Below are positions 54,305 through 63,457 of a stretch of 64,000 nt of DNA, piece after piece. The notes beneath the pieces are model-generated. The model did not search any database and was not told the DNA's origin. It saw only the letters and a list, made by a program, of their open reading frames with translations. Origin of the DNA: Methanosarcina barkeri MS (GTDB lineage: Archaea; Halobacteriota; Methanosarcinia; Methanosarcinales; Methanosarcinaceae); the NCBI RefSeq assembly GCF_000970025.1, contig NZ_CP009528.1:1475168-1539167 (forward strand), in the 5' to 3' direction. The position numbers were made by a program, and so were the translations under genes. The first letter of the stretch is position 1; each line of letters starts with the position of its first letter.

Positions 54305-54621
54305 ACTAACGATCAGCTTTAATTTTATCACGGGAAATTCAGTTAAATTCAGGATGGTTAAGAAAAGAATTTATCTGGTTTATGGGAAGGAGCAATATCT
54401 TTTCAAAATGTATTGCAATAAAAATGCTACAGTTTACAGGAAATCAACATTAAATTTAGGTTGTGAAAAAAAAGTACTAATTTCAGATTATAAAGTAAAA
54501 TTCTGAAAATTTTTAAAAATATTAAAGATAGGCAGTCTCTAAACTATGTCTGATCGTACATTTGGGTTAAAAACCACAGAATAGTTATAATTATTACAAA
54601 ATTTAATTTTAGTGTTTCACC

Positions 54622-54950
54622 ATGTTTATAAAGTACAATCAAACGCAGCAATTTTTACTTCCATTAGGCCTGAAAGATTTTGTCTCTTAAAAACATATTG
54701 CCAGAGTACGAAACGACATCGCAGATGTTGTTGATATTAATGCCATAGAATCCACTTACTCTAAGGAAAGTTGTCCAGCCTATCATCCAGGACTTCTTTT
54801 AAAAATATTGCTTTATGGTACCTTATAGACATTAGAAATTTACGTAAACTACAACAAATGACTCAAAATAACACAGCTTTCATTTATCTGACAGCCATGC
54901 AAAATGAAGTAAAAATTGAAATGGGTATTACCCAATTGTAATATTCAAAA
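54622..54950 (+). pseudogene. N-terminal remnant of an IS1182-like transposase
   Basis: Starts FIKYNQTQQFLLPLGLKDFV and continues HIARVRNDIADVVDINAIES and CPAYHPGLLLKILLYGTL, a typical IS1182-family start. Stops occur at about 54688 and 54826, and only a fragment (RKLQQMTQNNTAFIYLTAMQ) follows. No C-terminal half. Confidence 0.75.
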
Positions 54951-55062
54951 TGGTTTTGAGACAGCCTGAAAAGCAATTTTTTAATAAAAAAGGGATTTAA
55001 TGCATTTAATTTAAGATTAAAGTATTAATTCAGAAATTAGCAAAGGCTCAATTCATTTTTGT

Positions 55063-55157
55063 GGCTCTTCGTCATTCTCTATGGATATTTCAATCCGAGA
55101 CCGCGTTGGTTTTTATGAAGACATTATGAGGATATCCGCCTAAAATAACGAAGAGCC
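55063..55157. mobile_element. 95-bp MITE with ISL3-like ends
   Basis: Inverted ends GGCTCTTCGTCATT (55063-55076) and AAAATAACGAAGAGCC (55142-55157). The ends resemble ISL3-family termini, and the flanks ATTTTTGT / TTTTTTGT look like an 8-bp target duplication with one change, as ISL3 makes. No transposase inside. Confidence 0.7.
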
Positions 55158-55250
55158 TTTTTTGTTTTCGTGTTGTTTCTAGCAGCATTCTTTACCGTTA
55201 TAAGCTAACAGTATAGTTTCCTGCTCTGAAATATTTATGTGTAGGATTTT

Positions 55251-56906
55251 CTAGTTGTTGAAAATATGCCATTTCCAAAGCCAGTTCCATGAAGTTAGCG
55301 GTTCTGTACTTTTATCAGTAGAAGTAACATTCAAGGGAGTTTTTTCTGAGGTAACATTACTGATAAAATCAGTGTTTGGGTATACAGATGCCAGGATATG
55401 TTTAGCGACATAATTCCCCATGAGTGTATACCCAGCTGAATTTGGATGTATTCCATCATCACGTGAGTTATTCATATCATACCCATCGCGTACACCGTTT
55501 TCTGGTGATAAGTCAACAGAGTCGTATGTATCTATTACCGAGATGCCGGCCAACTCAGCTTGTGTAGTTAGGTTGTCATTTAACGATATACGCTTGTAGT
55601 TATTCTTTGAAATTGGTACAGTCGTCAATATGTAGGGAGTGATGCTTCGGTTTGTTGCCTCCTGTGCCATCCACAGTATATCATTAATTATGTCCTGTTC
55701 ACTGCGCCCAGCAGAAATGTCGTTTTGCCCATACATGATTAAGACAATGTTAGGATTGTAGATATCTAACCACTGAGGAAACGTGACTCGACCCTGCGCT
55801 GCCGTGGTGCTCCCAATTCCGACATTAGACACGTACCAGGTAGGAGAATGTGCATTTAGAGTGGCGTTTAGATACGCTCCATACCCGAGCCCGTGATTAA
55901 CTCCTACACCCTTTGTAATTGAATCTCCTACAGTTAAAATATGTTTGGAATCATGTGGTGCAGATGCCCTTGTAGAGAAAACACTCATATTTGAGAATTT
56001 GTTTGTAGAATTTGTTATCATTATGGGCATATCTTCAATAACATTGACAGTACACCCGTTGAATATATTATCACACGAGTCAGTTATATTTATTCCCAAA
56101 CCATATTCAGCAATCGAAACACAATCCGTGAATGCATTCCAACTTGAATTGACTAACGAAATCCCATTATTTTTTCCAATAGCCGATGTATTACATCTCA
56201 AAAATGTATTATTATTTGATGCTTTGATGTCAATACTGTCTCCAAAAACAGTTGACACTATACAATCAGTGAAAGTATTGTTATTTGATCCACCATTCAA
56301 ATTTATACCAATATTTGTAGAGTTGCACTCACAACCCGAAAAATTACAGTATCCCGAATTGGATAGACGGATGGAATTGGTTTTCGTGGAGTTAAGGGTA
56401 GATCCATTAACCATTATATATTGACTGTCAGCCGCAAATATTCCATGGATATTTGAGGAAATATTACAGTCACGGATATTCACATGTGATGATGCTGACT
56501 TTGCATAAATTCCCGCACCTTTATATACGTCAACCGTAGCATTCAAAATACTTACATTATCACAGTCAACCAAGCATATTCCGTACGCAGATGCTATACT
56601 CTTGTTCTTTTGGTTGATTGTGACATCTTTGATCACGATATCATTTTTGACCGAAGATAAAATCCCGCTGCCAGCCGTGTTCTGTGCAAACGTAATTGTG
56701 TGCCCTTTTCCATCAAACGTTACATTGTCAGCATCTACTGAGAATGCTGTGGCTGAAGCATCAACATCACCTGTCAGCACATAAGTTTCTCCAGAAATAT
56801 TTAGCGAGTAGGACGAAACTGTACCCGCTGGGATTTCGACAGTCGCCGACGATGGCATTGCTGTAAAACATAACAAAAAGGCCGTTAAAATAACCCACAA
56901 TTTCAT
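55251..56906 (-). CDS. Secreted beta-helix protein fused to an SGNH hydrolase
   Basis: 551 residues from the ATG at 56906, chosen because GGGAGAGGCATAAGA precedes it. Signal peptide to about 22 (AMPSSATVEI). A right-handed beta-helix at about 25-310 has NosD-like rungs (VTFDGKGHTITF, IRDCNISSNIHGIFAA). The SGNH/GDSL hydrolase at about 315-515 has TVGDSITKG (Ser near 326), VGIGSTTAAQG (block II Gly), YGQNDIS (Asn) and DDGIHPNSAGY (Asp/His near 484). Probably an exported carbohydrate or acyl esterase whose beta-helix binds polysaccharide. No membrane anchor at the C-terminus. Confidence 0.85.
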   Translation of the reverse strand: MKLWVILTAFLLCFTAMPSSATVEIPAGTVSSYSLNISGETYVLTGDVDASATAFSVDADNVTFDGKGHTITFAQNTAGSGILSSVKNDIVIKDVTINQKNKSIASAYGICLVDCDNVSILNATVDVYKGAGIYAKSASSHVNIRDCNISSNIHGIFAADSQYIMVNGSTLNSTKTNSIRLSNSGYCNFSGCECNSTNIGINLNGGSNNNTFTDCIVSTVFGDSIDIKASNNNTFLRCNTSAIGKNNGISLVNSSWNAFTDCVSIAEYGLGINITDSCDNIFNGCTVNVIEDMPIMITNSTNKFSNMSVFSTRASAPHDSKHILTVGDSITKGVGVNHGLGYGAYLNATLNAHSPTWYVSNVGIGSTTAAQGRVTFPQWLDIYNPNIVLIMYGQNDISAGRSEQDIINDILWMAQEATNRSITPYILTTVPISKNNYKRISLNDNLTTQAELAGISVIDTYDSVDLSPENGVRDGYDMNNSRDDGIHPNSAGYTLMGNYVAKHILASVYPNTDFISNVTSEKTPLNVTSTDKSTEPLTSWNWLWKWHIFNN

Positions 56907-57175
56907 TCTTATGCCTCTCCCTCTGTTAGATAAAAGTATCCATGTTTGTTGGTAATATAAAACTCTTGATAGATGTCGCAATTGTTAGCGAATATTCTGC
57001 AACTTCAAGATGTTCAAACAGTGCATCCGATTCTGAGAATCTCAATTTATACACTCTTCCAAATTTATTGTTATTCAATTGACATTAGATCTGCTTTACC
57101 TTCAAAATCAAATCCAGAGACACATTTAATTGCATTGACAAACGCCCTGATCATGTTCTTTGCATCGAAATTAAC

Positions 57176-57332
57176 GGCAATGTGACGATTTTTTGTAAAA
57201 TCATAACTTTCAAGAAGTTAGTATTTTGAAATTTAATATTGAAAGAACGGAATAATTCAATATTGAAAGAACGGAATTATACTCAATACACGCAAAATTA
57301 ACTTTGAATTTACAGCAAATTCGGACACTGCC
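57176..57332. mobile_element. AGTGT-family MITE-like element, copy 4, diverged
   Basis: Ends GGCAATGTGACGATTTTTTG and AATTCGGACACTGCC. The start AAAATCATAACTTTCAAGAAG and end TTTGAATTTACAGCAAATTC match the family. The middle carries a short duplication (ATATTGAAAGAACGGAAT, two copies). Confidence 0.65.
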
Positions 57333-57995
57333 TTTAAAGTTTTTACATATCATATTTTTTACATGTTTTTGCCCTGAAATTGAAGATCGGACACCTGTTG
57401 AGGGTAGGATGTCCGCCTGCAATTTGATTTAATTGAAATAAGGAAATTACACAGGAATAACAGGGAAGCTTAAGGTAGGTGATGATATTCCGCCGGGATA
57501 TTGGATAGACGAGAAATCTTTGTCACCAAGTTATCAATCTCTTTAGGTTATTGTTATAAGTTAATAATCATAAACCAGTCTATTAATATAAAAAGGTTCA
57601 TCTTTTCTTTCATCAATCCTCCGATTTCCTTAGTTTTCCAAGTTAGGCAGGAACTTTGCAACTGTTAGATTATTGGAGTTAAGTGATTAAAGACCTTTTA
57701 ATTACTGGATTGACCCCAAAATTCAAAATTGCATATCTGAATCTCGTATTCAGAATATCAATTGAGTTTCCTATCGTTCCACAGAGTAAACACTGCCTTT
57801 TTTACTGTATAAAGCATATTTGTTTTTTCTACAGAAAATTTCATCCATATTAATGTTTAAATAGGTTATCTGGGCGAAATACAGGCATGTTTCATAGGGT
57901 CCTTTCCAGAAATCCTCAGGATAGGTGAATTTGAGAAGGGGACGAAAATTTTGGTAATCTTTTTGCACTAAACCTTTCTATTGATTCTTATCATC

Positions 57996-58066
57996 TTCAA
58001 ATTATATGGGTAAAAGTAGTAATGGATTTCCAACTACGAAAAAATATAATAGTATTTCCATTTTTC
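57996..58066. repeat. Dispersed repeat related to the 12605-12683 element
   Basis: ATCTTCAAATTATATGGGTA + AAAGTAGTAATGGATTTCCA. The first part matches 12610-12640; the longer form also matches 51733-51800. Confidence 0.6.
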
Positions 58067-58126
58067 CTTCTCGTATTTTGGAGTGAAAGTTTTGATTTGA
58101 CGACCACATCTCAAAACACTATCGGC

Positions 58127-58262
58127 ATGATTACAACTCTTTTGAAAAAAAGCTTGACCGAAAAACTCCAGTAACAAGCTGGTCGGCGCAATCAACTGGT
58201 GCAACGGTTGTGGCACAAACCTTTTGAAAAAAGGCTTGGCCTAAAATCTCAGCAACGACAAG
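58127..58262. repeat. REP-like palindromic element, copy 3, two cores
   Basis: Two tandem cores of the CTTTTGAAAAAAGGCTTG type with the shared tails GACCGAAAAACTCCAGTAACA and CCTAAAATCTCAGCAACGACA, joined by CAACGGTTGTGGCACAA, the same linker seen near 10405-10425. Confidence 0.7.
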
Positions 58263-58485
58263 ATCAACATCGTAACAGTTGCAGAGTAACGGTTGTTTCA
58301 AAGTTTTGCTTCAGCGTAATGTTTAATACAAACAAACTGTACTAAATGACCGATTAGTCAGCCATAACGAGGAAAAGTATTAATGAAGAGTTTCGTCTCT
58401 GATATAATCTATCCTGCATATCAATTGATTGCGATTTTTCTGACACCATAAGCATAGATAACGATCCTTCTGATAAGTGATACAC

Positions 58486-59964
58486 ATGAAAAAAGATACG
58501 AATAACGCCGGATCACCTGCTAAAGGTCCGGAAATCTACAATACACCTGATGCTTCTGTTGTCGGCACAGGGAAACAGGTCGTGCTTTTCATTGCGATAC
58601 TTTCTGGATTTATTACTCCTTTTGACGGTTCGGCAGTAAATATTGCCCTGCCTGCGATTGGGTCCGAATTTCACATGGATGCTATTGCCCTTTCCTGGGT
58701 TGCGACCGCTTACCTCCTTTCATCAGCATTGTTTCTTGTCCCTTTCGGAAAAATCGCAGACATTTATGGGAGGAAAAAGATTTTCCTCTATGGTATTACG
58801 CTCTTCAGCCTTTCGTCTTTAATTATGACCATGGCTTTCTCATCGGAAATGCTTATTGGAATACGGGTTATGCAGGGTATCGGGAGTGCAATGATTTTCG
58901 GGACAGGCGTCGCCATCGTTACCTCAGTCTTCCCGCCCGGTGAGCGTGGAAAAGCTCTTGGTACTTATATTACTGCAGTTTACATTGGGCTTTCTGTTGG
59001 TCCTTTACTCGGAGGCGCGATGACGCAGTATCTTGGCTGGAGGAGCATCTTCTTCGTAAATGTTCCCATAGGCATTACAGCAATTATCCTGATCTTGTGG
59101 AAGATTAAAGGTGAATGGGCTGAGTGCAGAGGGGAGAAGTTCGACCTGATAGGGTCAGTCATATACGGTGCATCTGTAGTTGCAGTAATGTATGGTTTTT
59201 CAGTTCTCCCAGACTTTAAAGGTGCTGTCCTCTTAGCTGTGGGGACTCTCGGGGTAATTATTTTTGCTCTATATGAGATTAGAACACCTTCTCCCGTTCT
59301 TGACATAAGTCTCCTGACAAAAAATAGAATTTTTGCCTTTTCAAACCTATCTGCGCTAATAAATTACAGTGCTACTTACGCAGTGACCTTTCTTTTAAGT
59401 CTCGATCTTCAGTACACGAAAGGTTTCACTCCTGAACATGCCGGATTTATCCTGGTAGCACAGCCAGTTATCATGGCTATGGTTTCGCCAATTGCCGGCA
59501 GGCTCTCTGACAAGATTGAACCGCGGATTGTTGCGTCCGCAGGGATGACATTTACTGCGCTTGGGCTCTTCCTTCTAATTTTCCTTAAAGAAACAACTCC
59601 TATCTGGCACCTCATTATCACCCTGATTATTCTTGGTATAGGTTTCGGGCTCTTCTCTTCTCCAAACACGAATGCAATCATGAGTTCCGTTGATAAAAGA
59701 TTCTATGGCGTTGCATCGGGAATGAACGGGACCATGCGCCTCCTTGGGCAGATGCTGTCGATGGGCATCGCAATGATGATCTTTGCAATTGTTATCGGTC
59801 CTGTAGAGATCACGCCTGAATATTACCCCCAGTTCGTTTTAAGCCTGCATTATGCTTTCACGCTGTTTACGGCTTTCTGTATTCTTGGAATATTCGCATC
59901 TCTAGTGAGAGGAAAAAGGAGTCCTGTAGCTCACGCCAGTATTCCTGAAAAAGGCAAAAAATAA
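58486..59964 (+). CDS. MFS drug exporter, DHA2 (14-helix) type
   Basis: 492 residues from the ATG at 58486. Polar N-terminus of about 30 residues, then the MFS pattern with DGSAVNIALPAIGSEFHM (motif D1-like), GKIADIYGRKKIFLYG (motif A), RVMQGIGSAMIFGTG (motif B) and YIGLSVGPLLGGAMTQYLGW (motif C, antiporter signature). Fourteen hydrophobic segments fit the DHA2/EmrB group that exports drugs and other amphiphiles by proton antiport. Short basic C-terminus. The iron-sulfur flavoprotein gene follows about 60 nt later and may be co-transcribed. Confidence 0.93.
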   Translation: MKKDTNNAGSPAKGPEIYNTPDASVVGTGKQVVLFIAILSGFITPFDGSAVNIALPAIGSEFHMDAIALSWVATAYLLSSALFLVPFGKIADIYGRKKIFLYGITLFSLSSLIMTMAFSSEMLIGIRVMQGIGSAMIFGTGVAIVTSVFPPGERGKALGTYITAVYIGLSVGPLLGGAMTQYLGWRSIFFVNVPIGITAIILILWKIKGEWAECRGEKFDLIGSVIYGASVVAVMYGFSVLPDFKGAVLLAVGTLGVIIFALYEIRTPSPVLDISLLTKNRIFAFSNLSALINYSATYAVTFLLSLDLQYTKGFTPEHAGFILVAQPVIMAMVSPIAGRLSDKIEPRIVASAGMTFTALGLFLLIFLKETTPIWHLIITLIILGIGFGLFSSPNTNAIMSSVDKRFYGVASGMNGTMRLLGQMLSMGIAMMIFAIVIGPVEITPEYYPQFVLSLHYAFTLFTAFCILGIFASLVRGKRSPVAHASIPEKGKK

Positions 59965-60025
59965 TACATTAATCCTGTATAATTCCTGTAATCATTGTGT
60001 AACTCATTTAATCTAGGTGATAATA

Positions 60026-60694
60026 GTGAAAATTCTAGGAATTAATGCAAGCCCGAGAGGAAATGAAAGCAAGACTCTTCAACTTGTAAAATCAGTGCTC
60101 AAAGGTGCTGAGTCAGAAGGTGCCAATGTAGAACTAATAGATCTCTATAAACTGCACATAGAATACTGCACAGGGTGCGGAGCCTGTTATGCGACTGGGG
60201 AGTGCCCTCAGATCGATGACTTTGAGGAGCTTTTTGACAGAATTCTGAACTCCGATGGAATCGTTTTTGGCGCTCCGAATTATATTAACTCGGTTCCGGC
60301 CCCTATGAAAGCTTTCTTTGACCGACTTTCGGATGCTATCCATTGCCAGATGCTGACGGGAAAGTTCGGGTGCTCTGTGTCCACAGCAGGGGGAAGCAAG
60401 GCAGATGTGGTTGTAGAATATATGAACAGTGTGCTAATGAATCTTGGTGTTACTGTTGTCGGTGGCCTTGGTGTTGCAGTTGGGATGTATCCTTCTGCAC
60501 TCGAACAGGCTGCGGGAAATGCCGAAGATCTTGGTAAAAAGCTAGCAAAATCGATTCGTGGAGATATCAAATATCCGGATAAGGATGAAATGCATCGCCA
60601 GACAACAGAATATTTCTGCCAGCTTGTAAAATCTGATAAAGAGCGGTTTGCCCACGATTATGACTGGTATGTTCAAAAGGGCTTGATAAAATAA
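60026..60694 (+). CDS. Iron-sulfur flavoprotein (Isf family)
   Basis: 222 residues from the GTG at 60026, preceded by AGGTGAT, a typical site; the ORF's longer start would overlap that site. FMN-binding ILGINASPRGNESKTLQLV, the compact cysteine motif CTGCGACYATGEC (about 48-60) that binds a 4Fe-4S cluster in Isf, FGAPNYINSVPAPMKAFFDR and STAGGSKADVVVEYM. Isf takes electrons from ferredoxin in Methanosarcina and can reduce oxygen species or quinones. Together with the exporter upstream it might handle oxidant or toxic compounds; inference. Confidence 0.9.
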   Translation: MKILGINASPRGNESKTLQLVKSVLKGAESEGANVELIDLYKLHIEYCTGCGACYATGECPQIDDFEELFDRILNSDGIVFGAPNYINSVPAPMKAFFDRLSDAIHCQMLTGKFGCSVSTAGGSKADVVVEYMNSVLMNLGVTVVGGLGVAVGMYPSALEQAAGNAEDLGKKLAKSIRGDIKYPDKDEMHRQTTEYFCQLVKSDKERFAHDYDWYVQKGLIK

Positions 60695-61522
60695 GATTTA
60701 TCTGGAGATTCTAGGTAGTACGATTAGTCACTTGGGAATAAACTTGGGAAGCAGTAGTAAGGTAATATTTTTCCCTTTTTCGATACTTCCAGTAGTTCCG
60801 ATCAGACTGACTTCCGAATGGTAAAAACCAATTGATCTTACATTTTATCTACTGATTTTCAAAGTGGATTGTATTATTAATTAAATTTTAAAATTCTTAA
60901 GCTATAACTTTCACTTACATTTTTCAAAAAATAATATTACACTGAGTAATTTTATAGCATTCGCTATTAAGTTCTTAAATTTTAATTTGAGATAAGTTAT
61001 GCTATAGTTAATCGGGTGTGTAGCACTCGATTTCTTTCTTCATTGGCCCATCTCAAACAATCCAGTAACACACTAACAGGAATAAAATTCAGCGACTTTA
61101 GTCCATATCTTACAACTTTGTTCTAAAAGAAGTCTTGTTGAAATTTTGCAGTAGCGTTGTGTTTTTTTGAGTTACCTGTAATCCCAAAACTTAGTGCAAA
61201 GTATGGTGTTCGAACCCACGAACTCCTTCAATACAGACCTTAACATAGGGCAAGATAAAACTGAACTATGAAATAGGTGTGGTGAAGGTGTTGGCGGAAA
61301 ACTTTACTCTCAATGCTTCTTTCTAACAAGATTGGAAAGTTACGACCTTTCATTACTAATATGTTTATAAATTCGGAGAAAAAAAGACCAATAATTGAGC
61401 TTGCCCACAAAATGAAGTGAAGCCTACACGAAAAAAAGGCTTGTCGGCTTGAGCCCTGTTAATTCATTGCTAAGACTGTGCTTCATTGTCTAATCCGTGG
61501 CAACAACCATCAAGTAATCGTA
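60695..61522. other. Intergenic region
   Basis: About 830 bp with no gene recognised. A short T-loop-like sequence near 61207-61240 does not fold into a tRNA. No repeats shared with other spacers were noticed, apart from a weak AAAAAAAGGCTTGTCGGCTT near 61430 that resembles the REP tail. Confidence 0.5.
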
Positions 61523-63457
61523 TCAGAGCATTATATCCGCAGCAGAGCGAATCCTCCGGAGATAGCTCCTCTGGCTTTCCAGACCCTTTTCAGCTGCTGC
61601 CCGGGCCATAGGATCGGCATCTTTAGGTAAGCCGAATGATATGCCGGTCAGCGCTTCAACCTGCACTACCGGTACTTGCCAGGTCTTGAACTCATCGTCG
61701 AAGAACTCCCTGCTCTCCAAATAATTCTTCTGCGTGCGCAGGTAGGCAGTGGCGCCGAACTTTCCGTTCTTATTGACGAATACCACCACTTTCCAGAAAT
61801 CGGCAGGCAGGAGGTATTCATTGCGGTAAATCATATCGTCTTCGCGGAAGACGGGACCGGTGAATACCGATATCTGCGCATTTGCATTATCTGCGGTCTT
61901 CAGTATGTAGTCTTCTACTTCAAGCCAATCATGCTGGTTGAGGCGCTTGTGCTGAGGCGAGCAATTAGTAAAATGGAATGTATCCTCTCCCGCGTCCCTG
62001 GCATTTGGTCCCCAGCAGGGATCAAGCCGGCGAACCAGATGTCCGCGGTCAAGTGGATTATCTTCATACAATTTGGGTCCAGCCTGATATTTCTGGTCGA
62101 GACGCGGATCAAAGTACCATTTGTCGCGGGTGCGTTTGATCTTCTCCAGCTTCTTGCCGTCAATATTGGCCGCGGTATAGAAGGCCAGCCTTCGATCGGC
62201 ATTCATCACAATTGAAAAGTGCAGATAGGTGAGAATCTGACCTCCGTTCTTGAGCGTTGCGACTTTGGACTGGAGATTCTCGGCCAGTTTGGGAAGCGGC
62301 AGATGGTACAGAGAACCCAGGAAATCGGGGTTGTAACCATCCGCCAGGCGGTAATGTTCCATGGGCAGTTTTCCCAGCTCCATTACTGCATCGGGGATGG
62401 GTTCTGGGGCGGTTATGATCGCAGGGCCGACCGGACCGGTGCCATGGCTGCGAAGCCTTCTCAGAGCTTCGGCTGCCATCGGCTCGTTCTCACTGCGCGA
62501 CTCCAGTGCCTTGAAGATGCGGCTGATGCGCACGCCCTCATTGGCCACCCAGGCAATGGTACTGGGTGCATCGATGCCTTCTTGATAGGGCTGACCGTCT
62601 GTCTTGAGGATGTTACCCTGAGCATCTTTCATTGACACTCCTGAATGGTGCAGGCCCACAACCAGCCACTGATCGTTGAATACGGGTGAGCCTGAGGCTC
62701 CGCATTGAGTGTCGGTCAGATAGTGCAGCCAGTCGTCGAAGATATCTACAACTTTGTTTTCCCGCAGGCAGCAATTTTTGAGACCACCATCAGGATGCTG
62801 AATAATAGAGACGTATTCGCCGGTCCGGACCTTGCCGGTGTCTTCCACGAGACGTAGTAATCCGTAATCGGTAAGCTCTGTCCCTTCTGTGGCAATGGGA
62901 GCCACGGATACAAATGTGAAGTCCATTTCCGGATCGGTGACGAAGACCTCGTCGGGTCGCAGGTCGAAGGATTTTGATGTCTTTTTTCGACCGTTTATAT
63001 CTTGTTCATATTCGAACTCTGCAAAACTCTTCTTTGCTAGCTCTGCTGTATCGAGGACATGGTTATTCGTTAGCAGCAGATTTGGGCCGACAAGAAAACC
63101 TGTACCGTAACCTTCTGGTCTGCCGAAGAGGTTCACGACCTGTATTCTGCAAACTGGTCTGGCTGCGAGCAGTCCAAGTTCCAGATAGGAGGTATCGACA
63201 AGATCGCTCTTTCCCATGATCCTCTCCAGGGCTAGGTTATCATTTGGTTCAAGAAAGATCAGTCGTCTCTCTATGGGTTGTGCCTCTGTCAAGGGACTAA
63301 TGATTTCGCGCCTGAATCTTTCGCCTGGCTTCTCCATTTCAGCGGTTTTCTGTCGTATATAATACCTTTCAGAGGCTTTTCTTTGTTGCTCTTCTTTTCG
63401 GGCATAATACCTTTCAGAGGCATTCCTATGTTGCTCTTTTTGGGCATTTTCAAGCAT
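61523..63457 (-). CDS. Trypsin-like protease fused to a DNA/RNA non-specific endonuclease (EndoG/NucA type)
   Basis: 644 residues. Residues 1-50 are charged and repeat the ASERYY(A/I)R unit. A V8/trypsin-like domain (about 95-325) has the triad LLTNNHV (His133), EMDFTFV (Asp179) and QCGASGSPVF (Ser255). A linker leads to a beta-beta-alpha-metal nuclease (about 380-610) with DRGHLVRR (catalytic His473) and FHFTNCSPQHKRLNQHDW (metal Asn498, Asn507), as in EndoG/NucA. No signal peptide, so it is probably cytoplasmic. The gene is visibly GC-richer than its surroundings and stands alone, which suggests transfer from bacteria. Protease-nuclease fusions of this sort suggest a conflict or self-killing effector; that role is inference. 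Confidence 0.92.
   Translation of the reverse strand: MLENAQKEQHRNASERYYARKEEQQRKASERYYIRQKTAEMEKPGERFRREIISPLTEAQPIERRLIFLEPNDNLALERIMGKSDLVDTSYLELGLLAARPVCRIQVVNLFGRPEGYGTGFLVGPNLLLTNNHVLDTAELAKKSFAEFEYEQDINGRKKTSKSFDLRPDEVFVTDPEMDFTFVSVAPIATEGTELTDYGLLRLVEDTGKVRTGEYVSIIQHPDGGLKNCCLRENKVVDIFDDWLHYLTDTQCGASGSPVFNDQWLVVGLHHSGVSMKDAQGNILKTDGQPYQEGIDAPSTIAWVANEGVRISRIFKALESRSENEPMAAEALRRLRSHGTGPVGPAIITAPEPIPDAVMELGKLPMEHYRLADGYNPDFLGSLYHLPLPKLAENLQSKVATLKNGGQILTYLHFSIVMNADRRLAFYTAANIDGKKLEKIKRTRDKWYFDPRLDQKYQAGPKLYEDNPLDRGHLVRRLDPCWGPNARDAGEDTFHFTNCSPQHKRLNQHDWLEVEDYILKTADNANAQISVFTGPVFREDDMIYRNEYLLPADFWKVVVFVNKNGKFGATAYLRTQKNYLESREFFDDEFKTWQVPVVQVEALTGISFGLPKDADPMARAAAEKGLESQRSYLRRIRSAADIML
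63359..63445 (-). repeat. In-frame tandem repeat in the protease-nuclease N-terminus
   Basis: Two units of 45 and 42 nt beginning ATAATACCTTTCAGAGGC code for the repeated ASERYY motif. The repeat could lengthen or shorten in whole codons. Confidence 0.85.

Larger units (their letters stand above)
56907..58485. other. Long intergenic region with repeats
   Basis: About 1.6 kb. Contains a MITE (57176-57332), a dispersed repeat (57996-58066) and a REP-like cluster (58127-58262). A minus-strand frame at 57771-57968 (YQNFRPLLKFTYPEDFWKGP) has protein-like sequence but no start signal and may be a gene fragment. Nothing else supported. Confidence 0.55.

Noticed and set aside
54237-54506. 89-aa frame after the HTH-like gene
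   Set aside because: Begins within the 37-bp duplication, lacks a ribosome-binding site and overlaps the end of the better-supported frame.
57771-57968. 65-aa minus-strand frame with protein-like sequence
   Set aside because: No start codon context and no recognisable family; kept only as a possible fragment in the intergenic note.
61200-61245. Possible tRNA (GGGTTCGAAC stretch on the minus strand)
   Set aside because: The T-loop-like motif does not pair into a T-stem, and no acceptor or anticodon stem can be built around it.
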